From JBBQZU01 sp038207425 (lineage in GTDB: Bacteria; Bacteroidota; Bacteroidia; Flavobacteriales_D; Cryomorphaceae), in contig JBBQZU010000013.1 in the NCBI GenBank assembly GCA_038207425.1, positions 35,064 through 99,063 on the forward strand: DNA of 64,000 nucleotides, read 5' to 3'. Below are positions 1 to 9,055 of this stretch, piece by piece. Numbering within the stretch: the first letter of the stretch is position 1; each line of letters opens with the position of its first letter. The notes below the pieces were generated by a model. That model saw nothing but the letters and a program-made list of their open reading frames with translations, did no database searches and was not told the origin of the DNA. A program made the translations under genes and the position numbers.

Positions 1-213
1 ATCTACTTTTGTAATTCTTAACCTATCGGCATCGGGGTGAGCAATTACTTCAATTACTTTACCTACCACAACCCCTTTCAGGCCTCCCGGCACAGATTCA
101 AACTTTTCTACCTTTTCTACCTCAAGACCGGTATCAGTAAGTATTTCCGCTATTTCAGCAGCATTAAGGTTGGTTTTTATATAGTCGCGAAGCCAGTTTA
201 GCGAAACTCTCAT
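1..213 (-). CDS. pheT: Phenylalanine--tRNA ligase beta subunit, N-terminal part
   Basis: Only the first 71 codons lie in the window; the gene runs off the left edge. The start is ATG at 213-211. The product begins MRVSLNWLRDYI and continues with a segment containing VVGKVIEVIAHPDADRL, which is the start of the tRNA-binding OB fold (EMAP-like domain) of bacterial PheT. PheT pairs with PheS to form the cytosolic heterotetramer that charges tRNA-Phe. A TAGCTTTG box sits about 20 bases upstream. The assignment rests on the diagnostic N-terminus only, because the catalytic-like and editing domains are outside the window. Confidence 0.93.
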   Translation of the reverse strand, partial: MRVSLNWLRDYIKTNLNAAEIAEILTDTGLEVEKVEKFESVPGGLKGVVVGKVIEVIAHPDADRLRITKVD

Positions 214-234
214 ATAGCTGTGGTATTAAGGCGA

Positions 235-242
235 CAAAGCTA
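235..242 (-). promoter_or_regulatory. Probable -7 box of the pheT promoter
   Basis: On the minus strand this reads TAGCTTTG, a full match to the Bacteroidota TAnnTTTG element. It would start transcription about 15 bases before the pheT ATG. No clear TTG is seen at -33, so the call rests on the -7 box and its position. Confidence 0.4.
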
Positions 243-304
243 AAAATTAAGTCGGGCTAAAGCACCGTCTTGCTTGAGCTAAACCCATGAAAGTACCAAC
301 CCTT

Positions 305-2404
305 CTAGGATATACGGCTCCAGTTTGGTTTACCTTTGATAAGCTCGCGGGTGCGTTCGGCAATGGGAGCATTTTTAGGCAATTGCAGCCATGGGTCTTC
401 TTCAAGCAGGTCAAGGACAATATTTCGCGCGTATTGCAGGATAATAGTGTCAGTAGCCAGGTTTGCAAGTTTAAGGTCGAGCACGCCACTTTGCTGTGTG
501 CCCATTAGGTCGCCGGGGCCGCGGAGTTTTAGATCGGTTTCGGCAATTTTAAAACCGTCATTGGTTTCGCACATTGTTTGCAGGCGCGTGCGTGCTTCAC
601 TGCTCAGCTTCAAATCACTCACAAGTATGCAGTGCGACTGATCGGCTCCCCGGCCTACCCTGCCTCTTAGTTGGTGCAGTTGCGACAGACCAAATCGCTG
701 CGCGCTTTCAATGATCATCACTGAAGCATTTGGCACGTTTACCCCTACTTCTATCACCGTGGTGGCCACCATAATTTGCGTTTGGCCTTTTACAAAACGG
801 TTCATCTCCCATTCCTTGTCGGCGGGCTTCATCCTACCATGCACAATACTAATTTGATATCCAGGCTGCGGAAACTGGCGCACGACGCTTTCATAACCGT
901 CCATTAGGTCTTTCAGATCAAGCGTGGCCGACTCTTCAATCAATGGATAGACCACATAAACCTGCCTTCCTTGTTTTATTTGTTCTTCCATAAAGCCAAA
1001 AATGCGAAGGCGGGCGCCGTCATACACATGGCTTGTTTTAACCGGTTTGCGGCCAGGAGGTAATTCATCTATTACGCTCACATCGAGGTCGCCATAAAGT
1101 GTCATGGCAAGCGTTCGAGGAATAGGTGTTGCAGTCATTACCAATACGTGAGGCGGCAATGAATTCTTCTTCCACAGTTTGGCGCGCTGCGCCACACCGA
1201 ATCGGTGTTGCTCATCGATAATAGCCAGTCCAAGGTTTTTAAATTTCACTTTATCCTCGAGCAAGGCATGTGTGCCAATGAGTATGTTGAGCGCTCCCGA
1301 CTGGGCAGCAACGTCTATTGCCCTGCGTTTCGCAGTTTTGGTAGAACCTGTAAGCAACTCAACCGAAACGGGCATTTCACCCAGCATAGCGCTGAAAGAT
1401 TCGAAGTGCTGCGACGCCAGTAGCTCGGTGGGTGCCATAATGGACACCTGGTAGCCATTGTCAATCGCTATCAGCGCTGAGAGCGCAGCGACAATGGTTT
1501 TTCCGCTGCCCACATCGCCTTGCAGAAGGCGGTTCATTTGGGTTCCTGAGCGCATATCGCGGCGTATTTCCTTCAGCACACGTTTCTGGGCTTCGGTAAG
1601 CTCAAATGGCAAATGCTTCTCGTAGAAAGTCAAAAATGTTTCAGCAACTGATTCAAAACAAAAACCTGCTACTTCCTTTGCGCGAAGCTCTTTTTTGAGG
1701 AGCAATTCAAGCTGTATATAGAATAGCTCTTCAAACTTAAGCCTCCGCAGAGCATGCTGCACATCATCCATACTACGCGGCCTGTGAATCAAATAAACTG
1801 CATCGGCTTTATTCAAAAATTTAAAGCGTGCGCAAATCTCTTCGCTCAGGCTTTCAGGTATTTCTTTTCGCGAAAGCGAAAGTGCGGTTTCAATAAGTTT
1901 TTCAATACCTCGGCTGTTCAGGCCCCTTCTGCTTAGTTTTTCGGTAGAAGAGTACACCGGCTGCAAGTATTTATTCAAAACAATACCCGGCGCAAGTCGT
2001 TCAAGTTCGGGGTGGGGCATATTAATATGGCCTTTGTACTCGCCTGGTTTGCCGTAAGCAAGGTATTCAGCCCCAGATACAAGATTTTGTACCACCCACT
2101 TCACCCCTTTGAACCAAATAAGCTCGATGCTGCCGGTAGCGTCACGTAGCGTGCTGCGTACACGGTTTGCCGCCCCTACTCCTTCTTCTTTGAGCGGACC
2201 GAGAATACCGCGAATCTGAACGCAATCCAATGAGGCATTCAGCGCACCAATCTCCACCGTATCTGATCGGTCAACGTACCTGAAAGGATAGTGTTGAAGA
2301 AGGTCCTTTATTGTGACAAGCCCAAACTCCTCACGCAATGCCCCGGCACGTTGGGGGCCAACGCCGGTGAGAAATTCTAGTGGTGTATGTAAAATAGAGG
2401 ACAC
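305..2404 (-). CDS. recG: ATP-dependent DNA helicase RecG
   Basis: 699 aa, the normal RecG length. RecG remodels stalled forks and Holliday junctions in the cytoplasm. The N-terminal wedge/OB domain occupies roughly residues 1-240 (it starts with the FLTGVGPQRA segment). The helicase core follows, with Walker A GDVGSGKT near residue 296, DEQHRFG (motif II), MTATPIPRTLA (motif III), and the C-terminal motifs TTVIEVGVNVPNA and QLRGRVGRG. The start is GTG at 2404-2402. No ATG competes nearby, and a good Bacteroidota promoter lies directly upstream. It ends in TAG and is separated from pheT by about 90 bases, probably as an independent unit. Confidence 0.97.
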   Translation of the reverse strand: MSSILHTPLEFLTGVGPQRAGALREEFGLVTIKDLLQHYPFRYVDRSDTVEIGALNASLDCVQIRGILGPLKEEGVGAANRVRSTLRDATGSIELIWFKGVKWVVQNLVSGAEYLAYGKPGEYKGHINMPHPELERLAPGIVLNKYLQPVYSSTEKLSRRGLNSRGIEKLIETALSLSRKEIPESLSEEICARFKFLNKADAVYLIHRPRSMDDVQHALRRLKFEELFYIQLELLLKKELRAKEVAGFCFESVAETFLTFYEKHLPFELTEAQKRVLKEIRRDMRSGTQMNRLLQGDVGSGKTIVAALSALIAIDNGYQVSIMAPTELLASQHFESFSAMLGEMPVSVELLTGSTKTAKRRAIDVAAQSGALNILIGTHALLEDKVKFKNLGLAIIDEQHRFGVAQRAKLWKKNSLPPHVLVMTATPIPRTLAMTLYGDLDVSVIDELPPGRKPVKTSHVYDGARLRIFGFMEEQIKQGRQVYVVYPLIEESATLDLKDLMDGYESVVRQFPQPGYQISIVHGRMKPADKEWEMNRFVKGQTQIMVATTVIEVGVNVPNASVMIIESAQRFGLSQLHQLRGRVGRGADQSHCILVSDLKLSSEARTRLQTMCETNDGFKIAETDLKLRGPGDLMGTQQSGVLDLKLANLATDTIILQYARNIVLDLLEEDPWLQLPKNAPIAERTRELIKGKPNWSRIS

Positions 2405-2424
2405 TGAGAAGGTTGCGGTTTTAC

Positions 2425-2454
2425 CAAAAGTACAAAAGGCAAATGAATGCGCAA
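2425..2454 (-). promoter_or_regulatory. recG promoter (TTG-N19-TACTTTTG)
   Basis: The minus strand carries TTG at 2454-2452, a 19-base spacer and TACTTTTG at 2432-2425. This fits the Bacteroidota primary-sigma consensus. Transcription would start about 14 bases before the GTG start codon of recG, which supports that start. Confidence 0.6.
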
Positions 2455-2565
2455 TTGTTAGGGCATTTGGCCAATTGATCGAAGGTCAATGGGAATTATA
2501 CGGCGTTGAAGGACACGGTCAAATACTGAGAAAAATGAGGAAGCTAAATAAGTTAGCTGAAAAAT

Positions 2566-3508
2566 TTACTGCTTCACCAACTTTTCATACCCTATTAAGT
2601 TACCGTACATATCAGCAATTCTGACAATGTAGATTCCGGATTCCAGGTCAGCAACAGATATTTGCACGGACGATTCCTGCGGGTTCACGTGGTACTGCCA
2701 CATCAACCTACCATCTGTGGCCAGTAATGATATATGCGCAATATTTTCAAGATTAGCCAGTGTCACGACTTCCTGTACAGGATTGGGGTACAGGATTATA
2801 TCTGTTTTCTTTTTATCAATGGTAGTATCGCTCAGCGCATTGCAAGGTGCACTGCTGCTGCCAAATACCAAGGTGCCATCTGTAATAGAGCATGCAAAAC
2901 TCGTCCATTGCACCCTTCCGGTAAGGAAATACTTCAACTGCCCAATAAGTCCTTCTGAATCATCCACAGGTCCGATACCTTCAATAATTCTGCCTCATTG
3001 GGATGCAAATGAAAAATCACTGTATGTTGTTGGAGAGTTATAGGATGAAGTGTAAATAACCCTTCGCGATGTTCCATCTATCACAATATTGCTCAGCGAC
3101 TCTACCTAAATTTTAAAAACTAACAGGCAAATTGGCGTAGGTAATCCCCACATAAATGCCCGTTTGAATATCCCAAACATCCCCTTCCTGAGCGCCAAAA
3201 TCATATAAAATATGCCACAAATCTGCCTCATCTGAATAGCGGTATACAGTGTCACCTGACTGTCGCAATATTTCTTGGGTCACATAGGGAAATTCCCAGT
3301 CTACATGCTCCATGGTCTTGTGAACTATACTTCCAGTATGACCGCCTATGTTTATTTCCTCACCCACCTGAAAGTGCGTGTACCCACAATTGGGTACCGT
3401 GGAGCAATACATATCGTAATACCGCTCATTGTCTTCCTGCAGCATGGGCACTTGTCCCTGTAGGACTAAAGAGACCAAAATTGAAATAAATGCCACTGTT
3501 GTTTTCAT
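2566..3508 (-). pseudogene. Broken T9SS-exported protein with type A C-terminal sorting domain
   Basis: The N-terminal piece (3508-3113) starts with ATG and a signal peptide (MKTTVAFISILVSLVLQGQ) followed by a short secreted-type domain. It stops at a TAA at 3115-3113. The sequence continues in another frame as SLSNIVIDGTSRRVIYTSS, reaches an in-frame TGA at 2997-2995, and goes on to a C-terminal domain with YPNPVQEVVTL and a GIYIVRI segment. That is the Por_Secre_tail signature of T9SS type A cargo. At least one frameshift (near 3105-3125) and one nonsense codon separate the parts, so a full product cannot be made. The domain between signal and tail is not recognised. The gene has no visible operon partner. 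Confidence 0.75.
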
Positions 3509-3626
3509 GTAATCAGGATTTTAAAAGAAACAATCATCGCATTGATGGTGCGTCACATTTATCAGGCAATTAACCAAAAAGGAAGAAAGCCCAGCCGATG
3601 GTCAGGATCAAAGTCTGCTGTTATCA

Positions 3627-4274
3627 TTATTCAACAATTAGCTTCTGTATAAAAGACCTTCCTCCTTCAGCCGTTGCCCTCACCAAATACATCCCACCTG
3701 GCAAGGTGTTTACATCTATTACAGGTTCGCCATAATTTAGCGATACAGAAAGTACTTCCCGCCCCTGCATATCGTACAGGGTGGCGTGGGTGAGTACTGA
3801 ACCAGGCAGGTGCAAACGTATATTGGTGCTAGCGGGGTTGGGGCACAGGTGCAGGGCGTTTCGCTGCCCATTATCGTCATTCGTTCCTACTGTGCCGCGC
3901 TTGAGTTTCAACACGCTGTAGTGTTCCGCATCATCAAACTTTCCAAAACTCCCGCCCAAAACGAGGTCGCCATCTGCGGTTTCGTGAAGTGCTTGTATAG
4001 TTGGATAGAAAAGCCATGTGCCTATTCCGTTAATCAGTAAATTTCCATGTGCCCCGGTACCGTTGAAATAGCCTGATTGTAGATTTCCACTGTCATCAAT
4101 CACTGCAATGCAGCTTGCAGTAGTATCGTTAAAGTGGTTAAACTGGCCATAAACAATGTAATGGCCTGTATCACCGAGCTTGTGAACTCCTGCGAACAAA
4201 GGCCCACGCGGGGAAACGTTAGAATATTGGTTCAAGTTGGGAAAAACAAAGCACTGAATTAATTTCGAGACCAA
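3627..4274 (-). pseudogene. 5'-truncated T9SS protein (delta-60-type repeats plus type A sorting domain)
   Basis: The open frame encodes about 215 residues. The first part has propeller-like repeats (IVYGQFNHFNDT and LVLGGSFGKFDDAE), resembling the delta-60/WD40-like family. The end is a type A sorting domain (LCPNPASTNIRLHLP and LPGGMYLVRA, ending IQKLIVE). There is no signal peptide. The only start is a TTG directly beside the pdhC terminator, and upstream the frame runs into that hairpin. The 5' half of the gene therefore appears to have been deleted, and a product without a signal peptide could not reach T9SS. A non-exported remnant protein remains possible. Confidence 0.65.
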
Positions 4275-4304
4275 ATTAAAAAGGGCCGCTTTTCGGCGGC
4301 CCTT
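4272..4304 (-). terminator. Intrinsic terminator of pdhA-pdhC
   Basis: A 9-bp perfect stem (GCGGCCCTT pairs with AAGGGCCGC) with a 6-base loop is followed on the minus strand by a T-rich run. It lies 22 bases after the pdhC stop codon. Confidence 0.85.
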
Positions 4305-4326
4305 AAGAGTGAGAAATGATAAAAAC

Positions 4327-5616
4327 TCAACCCGCTATAATCAGCACAGGGTTCTCCATGTATTTCTTAAAAGTTTGGAGGAAGGCACTTCCCACTGCTC
4401 CATCTACCACACGGTGGTCGCAGGAGAGGGTTACTTTCATGGTGTTGCCAACCACAATCTGCCCTTTCTTTACCACAGGCTTCTCTACAATGGCTCCAAT
4501 GGCCATTATGCAAGCATCGGGGGTGTTGATGATGGCTGTAAACTCTTCAATGCCGAACATACCCAGGTTAGAAATGGTAAATGTGTTTCCTTCCCAGTCT
4601 GAGGGTTGAAGTTTTTTGCTTCGGGCCTTATCGGCATACGCTTTTACTTCTTCATTGATGGTGGTCAGCGTTTTGGTATCGGCGTGTCGCACCACAGGCA
4701 CCAACAAACCTTCATCAACTGCCACTGCAACGCCAATGTGAATGTGGTCGTTGAACCGAACCTTGTCACCAAGCCATGAGCTGTTTACCTTCGGGTGCTT
4801 GCGCAGTGCCGCGGCAGCCGATTTTATTACCAAGTCATTGAACGATACTTTCACCGGAGCCAATGCAGCGTTCATGCTTTCACGCTGCCTGATGGCCTCG
4901 TCCATGTCAATCTCCATGGTGAGGTAAAAATGCGGTGCGGTAAACTTGCTTTCGCTAAGCCTTTTGGCAATGGTTTTTCGCATTTGCGAAACGGCTTCTT
5001 CGCGGAAGCTCTCTACACCAGCCGCTGTTCCGGCAATGAATGATCCTGCTGTGGCGGGTTTAAAATTTTCAATATCACGCATCACAATTCGGCCTGCATC
5101 GCCGCTGCCGGCTACCTGACCGAGGTCAATACCTTTTTCTGATGCAAGTTTTTTTGCAAGCGGCGAAGCTTTTATCCTACCATCAGCCGAAGAGCCATTA
5201 GAAGCAACAAGCGCAGGAGCTTTCTCGGCGACTGCTATTGCAGGCTCAGACTGTTTTGAAGGAGCAGTTTCTGATTTTGCCGCGGCAGGTTCGGGCTTCG
5301 ATTCAATCTTTGGAGCTGCTTCCGTTTTGGCAGAAGCACCGCCATTTCCGCCTTTCAGCAAAGAGTCAATATTCTCTCCTTCTTTGCCGAGTATGGCAAG
5401 AATGGAGTCAACGGGGGCGGCATTCCCTTTTTGCACACCTATATAAAGGAGCACTCCATCCTGAAATGATTCAAATTCCATTGTGGCCTTATCGGTTTCA
5501 ATATCAGCGAGAAGATCGCCGGTTTTCACTTTGTCACCAACTTTCTTGTGCCACTCGGCTACCACGCCTTCTTCCATGGTATCGCTTAGCTTGGGCATTT
5601 TTACAATCTCGGCCAT
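4327..5616 (-). CDS. pdhC: Pyruvate dehydrogenase complex E2, dihydrolipoamide acetyltransferase
   Basis: 429 aa. It transfers the acetyl group from E1-bound hydroxyethyl-TPP to CoA. One lipoyl domain lies at about residues 3-77, with the lipoylated lysine in ETDKATMEFE. An Ala/Pro/Lys-rich linker follows, then the peripheral-subunit-binding domain at about 145-185 (IKASPLAKKLASEKGI), then the catalytic acyltransferase domain with the active-site block HRVVDGAVG near the C-terminus. One lipoyl domain only is normal for Flavobacteriia. It starts 6 bases after the pdhA stop, so the two are co-transcribed, and an intrinsic terminator follows. The E1-beta gene is not in the window. Confidence 0.97.
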   Translation of the reverse strand: MAEIVKMPKLSDTMEEGVVAEWHKKVGDKVKTGDLLADIETDKATMEFESFQDGVLLYIGVQKGNAAPVDSILAILGKEGENIDSLLKGGNGGASAKTEAAPKIESKPEPAAAKSETAPSKQSEPAIAVAEKAPALVASNGSSADGRIKASPLAKKLASEKGIDLGQVAGSGDAGRIVMRDIENFKPATAGSFIAGTAAGVESFREEAVSQMRKTIAKRLSESKFTAPHFYLTMEIDMDEAIRQRESMNAALAPVKVSFNDLVIKSAAAALRKHPKVNSSWLGDKVRFNDHIHIGVAVAVDEGLLVPVVRHADTKTLTTINEEVKAYADKARSKKLQPSDWEGNTFTISNLGMFGIEEFTAIINTPDACIMAIGAIVEKPVVKKGQIVVGNTMKVTLSCDHRVVDGAVGSAFLQTFKKYMENPVLIIAG

Positions 5617-5622
5617 ATGCTA

Positions 5623-6654
5623 TTAATCTTTTACGTAAGGGTAATCCGTTTGGTGGTACACGTCTTCGTAGAGTTCGTGTGGTTGCGGTTCTGGTGAAGA
5701 TTCCGCAAACTCAACGGAATCTTCTACGATCAATTTTATTTTCTCTTGGAGCTTCTCGAAAGCTGCTTCAGTCATCCACTTGTTTTCCAGAATGGTTTGA
5801 TGCACCTGCGTAAGCGGATCCTGTTTTTTATATTCTTCAACCTCTTCTTTGGTGCGGTACTTTTGGGGATCGCTCATGGAGTGCCCCTTGTAGCGATATG
5901 TTTTTATATCCAGTAGGAAGGCTCCTTTACCGCTTCGCGCGTGTGCTGCGGCTTTGGCAAAACCTTCGTGTACATCTTCGCAGCGCATACCATTAACCGA
6001 AAGGGCAGGCATTTCGTAGCTAAGTCCCAGTTTGCTGAGGTCATGAACATTCGATGTTCTTTCTACCGAAGTGCCCATTGCATAGTTGTTGTTTTCAATA
6101 ACAAATACCACCGGGAGTTTCCATGTCATGGCCATATTGAAAGTTTCATGAAGGGAGCCTTGGCGCACTGCCCCATCGCCCATGAAGCAATAGGTAACAT
6201 GCTTCTCGCCACGGTACTTATCAGCGAAAGCTATACCTGCACCGAGCGGAATCTGACCCCCTACGATACCGTGGCCTCCGTATAAGTGGCGCTCCTTGTC
6301 AAACATGTGCATAGAACCTCCCTTGCCTTTGGAAGTACCCGTTCGCTTGCCATAGAGCTCAGCCATAACGTAGCGCGGGTTGGTACCTAAGGCGAGTGGG
6401 TGTGCATGGTCGCGGTATGCTGTTATTACACGGTCTTCCTTAGCCATGGCAGATACCATTCCGGCAAGAATTGCTTCCTGACCTATATAAAGGTGGCAAA
6501 ATCCACCAAATTTTTGTTGGATATAGAGCTGACCGCACTTCTCTTCAAATCTTCGCATGAGCAGCATACTCTCATACCAATGGAGGTAAGTTTCCTTTGA
6601 GAATTTCGGTTTAGCCGCTGTTGTCTTTTTAGCGCTTGCTGTTTTCGTGGCCAT
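5623..6654 (-). CDS. pdhA: Pyruvate dehydrogenase E1 component, alpha subunit
   Basis: 343 aa, a usual length for the alpha subunit of the heterotetrameric E1. It carries out TPP-dependent decarboxylation of pyruvate. The TPP/Mg motif is visible as GDGAVRQGSLHE followed by ENNNYAMGTS. The phosphorylation-loop region contains YKGHSMSDPQKYRTKEE. An Ala/Lys-rich N-terminal tail (MATKTASAKKT) precedes the domain. pdhA is first in the pdhA-pdhC pair and lies 70 bases downstream of cdd, with its own -7 box between them. The cdd-pdhA-pdhC order is common in Flavobacteriia. Confidence 0.97.
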   Translation of the reverse strand: MATKTASAKKTTAAKPKFSKETYLHWYESMLLMRRFEEKCGQLYIQQKFGGFCHLYIGQEAILAGMVSAMAKEDRVITAYRDHAHPLALGTNPRYVMAELYGKRTGTSKGKGGSMHMFDKERHLYGGHGIVGGQIPLGAGIAFADKYRGEKHVTYCFMGDGAVRQGSLHETFNMAMTWKLPVVFVIENNNYAMGTSVERTSNVHDLSKLGLSYEMPALSVNGMRCEDVHEGFAKAAAHARSGKGAFLLDIKTYRYKGHSMSDPQKYRTKEEVEEYKKQDPLTQVHQTILENKWMTEAAFEKLQEKIKLIVEDSVEFAESSPEPQPHELYEDVYHQTDYPYVKD

Positions 6655-6676
6655 GGGCTTTCATGATATTGGGCCA

Positions 6677-6684
6677 CAAATATA
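6677..6684 (-). promoter_or_regulatory. -7 box of the pdhA promoter
   Basis: The minus strand reads TATATTTG about 23 bases before the pdhA ATG. At the -33 position there is TTA rather than TTG (17-base spacer). This suggests that pdhAC can be transcribed separately from cdd. Confidence 0.5.
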
Positions 6685-6724
6685 CACAGTGTATGTTAAA
6701 CTAACACTTACCTCTAAAACTGAT

Positions 6725-7210
6725 CTACCCATTTTGCAGCCCCGGGTCAAAAAAAGCCAATGGCAGAAGGACGTTCACATCATTCACTATGGTAATTGTC
6801 CCATTTATCGCACCAGTAATAACTTTGATAGGGTACCTGAAAAGAAGCTGGTATTCCATAATTACCTGCCTACATGCTCCGCAGGGCGAAACAGTTGCAT
6901 GCTCGCCTATCGGATTAGCTGCAATTGCCACAGCCAGCACCTTAGCGCCGGGATGCTGAGATGCTGCCGAAAACAAGGCTACACGTTCGGCACACAGACC
7001 ACTGGGGTAGGCCATATTTTCCTGGTTACTTCCTTGCACTATAATTCCATTTTCGAGTAGCACTGCTGCGCCCACTTTGAAAAGACTGTAGGGTGCATAT
7101 GCTGAAGCCATTGCTTCGGTGGCTTTCAAGAAAAGCTCCTTATCAATCCCTTCAAGCTGATTGGGGTGATCGAATTGAATATACTTTAATAGAATTTGCC
7201 TTTGACTCAT
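6725..7210 (-). CDS. cdd: Cytidine deaminase
   Basis: 161 aa, slightly longer than the usual 130-150 aa of small cytidine deaminases because of an N-terminal extension (MSQRQILLKYIQF). It deaminates cytidine and deoxycytidine in pyrimidine salvage. Zinc ligands and the catalytic Glu are in CAER (after YPSGL) and SPCGACRQV. The ATG at 7210 is preferred. An upstream in-frame start at 7279 would overlap the ispF end and add 23 residues that do not fit the family. It follows ispF by 37 bases in the same direction. Confidence 0.93.
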   Translation of the reverse strand: MSQRQILLKYIQFDHPNQLEGIDKELFLKATEAMASAYAPYSLFKVGAAVLLENGIIVQGSNQENMAYPSGLCAERVALFSAASQHPGAKVLAVAIAANPIGEHATVSPCGACRQVIMEYQLLFRYPIKVITGAINGTITIVNDVNVLLPLAFFDPGLQNG

Positions 7211-7247
7211 GACTTCGGAATGCTGCCGAAGGTAATAAATCGAGTGG

Positions 7248-7733
7248 CTATTTGCCGATAAGGCAAACACAATATGCACTTATACCTTCTTCACGGCCTA
7301 CATATCCGAGCTGTTCGGTGGTGGTAGCTTTGATTGAAATTGCATCTGTGTCAACACTGAGCAATTCAGAGATCACACTTTTCATATCGGGAATATATGG
7401 GTTGATTTTTGGTCTTTGAAGGCAAATGGTGCAGTCCATATTGATAAGGAAAAAGCCCTTTGCTTGCACCTTTTTGTATGTTTCTGAAAGGAGTATCTTG
7501 CTGTCAATTCCCCTATAAGATGGATCAGTATCGGGAAATTGAAAACCTATATCGCGAAGGTTTGCGGCGCCTAAAAGCGCATCGCATATTACGTGGAGCA
7601 GCACGTCGGCGTCAGAATGGCCAAATGCACCTTTATGATGTTCTACAGGGATACCACCTAGAAAAAAGGGATGGCCATCGTGCAATTGGTGTACATCAAA
7701 TCCGAAACCTACTCGTATTGCCGGGTGAGCCAT
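7248..7733 (-). CDS. ispF: 2-C-methyl-D-erythritol 2,4-cyclodiphosphate synthase
   Basis: 161 aa, typical length. It converts CDP-ME 2-phosphate to the cyclodiphosphate in the MEP isoprenoid pathway. The N-terminal zinc site GFGFDVHQL and the SDADVLLHVICDALLGAA motif are present. So are the FPDTDP loop and the C-terminal TTTEQLGYVGREEGI block. The gene starts 3 bases after the porV stop, so it sits in the porU-porV-ispF-cdd run. The function is unrelated to secretion, and the linkage is a shared transcript. Confidence 0.97.
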   Translation of the reverse strand: MAHPAIRVGFGFDVHQLHDGHPFFLGGIPVEHHKGAFGHSDADVLLHVICDALLGAANLRDIGFQFPDTDPSYRGIDSKILLSETYKKVQAKGFFLINMDCTICLQRPKINPYIPDMKSVISELLSVDTDAISIKATTTEQLGYVGREEGISAYCVCLIGK

Positions 7734-7736
7734 GCT

Positions 7737-9044
7737 TTATTCAGGAGCTACTCGCGGCCCTCTATCAGCGAAATGAAAGCTGAGGGTGAAACGAAGCGTA
7801 TTTGCCAAAGGATTTCTCTGCTCGGTTGGTATGAGGTAGCTCAGGTCGAGGCCAAACACATTGTACCTAAATCCTGCACCAATGGTAAAGTATTTTCTGT
7901 TGCCTTTGGTAGGGTGTTCAAAGAAATAACCTCCGCGAACTGCAAATTGATTTGCATACCAGTATTCCATCCCGATTGCGTGGTTTATCTCCCGAAGTTC
8001 TTCCTGTAAAACAGTTCCACTTTCAACAGCCAGCGTTCCATCGGATTCAAAGGTATAATCACCAACTTCATCTCTGATAGGTCTACCCGGTGCATCAGAA
8101 AAAGAACCAAACATTCCGGCAGCTACACCTACATTCGGATCACGACCCGCGAATATCACCGTTCTGTCATTGGGGTCGTAAACTGCAGGCGATGGTACAA
8201 GTAGTTTATTAGCATCGTAAGCAAAGGTGAAACTGTTGTATTCGTCAAGCTCTATTGTTATGGCCGTACCAATACGGAGATTCATTGGAAGAAAGTCTCT
8301 TTGGGCGGTATTGGTGTAAGAAATTTTGTTGCCAATATTGGAAACAACCATACCAAAAGCGAGGCGGCCACCCAAATCACCAAAGGTGATATCGTCATTC
8401 TGGTAAAACCCTGAAAGGTCGACGGCAAAAGCATTGGCTGCTTTTGAGTCGGCACCACCAACGTTCACCCCGCCGGTGAGGTTTGAGTTGATCCATCGGG
8501 CTGTTAGACCGCCAGAGAAACGATCAGAGAGTTTTAGTGAGTAACTCACATCCAATGCAAACTCCGCAGGGCGGAAAGGTCTGATGGTTGCTCCGGTAAT
8601 ATCAGTAAAAGTGATATCTCCGAGCGTAAAATACTTTAGGCTGGCTCCAAGGGCTGATGTTTTATTGAGCTTCATAAACCAAGTAAGATATACAAGGCTC
8701 ATATCATCAACGAGCTGGCGCAGCCAAGGGCTATATGAAAGGGCAACTCCCATTTCTTCATCAGAAAAAGCCAGTTTGGATGCATTCCAATATTGTGCAT
8801 TTGCATCGGCGGTAATTGCAACACCTGCTTCGCCCATAGCACCCGACCTAGAGTCGCCACCAATGAGTAGAAATGGAACTGCTGTGGTAATTGCTCTGAG
8901 GTCATCACAATCTTTTTGTGATGTATTAAGGGTACCCAGACACTGAGCTTTTGCGGCTCCCGTCAAACCTACCATTATGATTGACAAAGCGAGATACCTG
9001 ATCATTCGAAGAATTTTATAGGGTTGCAAAGATATATATTTCAT
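7737..9044 (-). CDS. porV: T9SS outer-membrane shuttle protein PorV
   Basis: About 435 aa. PorV is a FadL-like outer-membrane barrel that takes cargo from the translocon and delivers it to the PorU sortase. The signal peptide is within the first 35 residues (MIRYLALSIIMVGLTGAAKA, then Q). The family marker GGDSRSGAMGEAGVAITADA comes shortly after it. The rest is amphipathic beta-strand, ending ANTLRFTLSFHF plus a short tail. The ATG at 9044 is chosen over the TTG at 9059, which would overlap the porU stop. It lies 11 bases after porU, so porU and porV form one operon. Confidence 0.95.
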   Translation of the reverse strand: MKYISLQPYKILRMIRYLALSIIMVGLTGAAKAQCLGTLNTSQKDCDDLRAITTAVPFLLIGGDSRSGAMGEAGVAITADANAQYWNASKLAFSDEEMGVALSYSPWLRQLVDDMSLVYLTWFMKLNKTSALGASLKYFTLGDITFTDITGATIRPFRPAEFALDVSYSLKLSDRFSGGLTARWINSNLTGGVNVGGADSKAANAFAVDLSGFYQNDDITFGDLGGRLAFGMVVSNIGNKISYTNTAQRDFLPMNLRIGTAITIELDEYNSFTFAYDANKLLVPSPAVYDPNDRTVIFAGRDPNVGVAAGMFGSFSDAPGRPIRDEVGDYTFESDGTLAVESGTVLQEELREINHAIGMEYWYANQFAVRGGYFFEHPTKGNRKYFTIGAGFRYNVFGLDLSYLIPTEQRNPLANTLRFTLSFHFADRGPRVAPE

Positions 9045-9055
9045 GGTTGATTGAT

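Noticed and set aside
7211..7279. Upstream start for cdd at 7279
   Set aside because: It overlaps ispF and adds residues foreign to cytidine deaminases; ATG 7210 fits.
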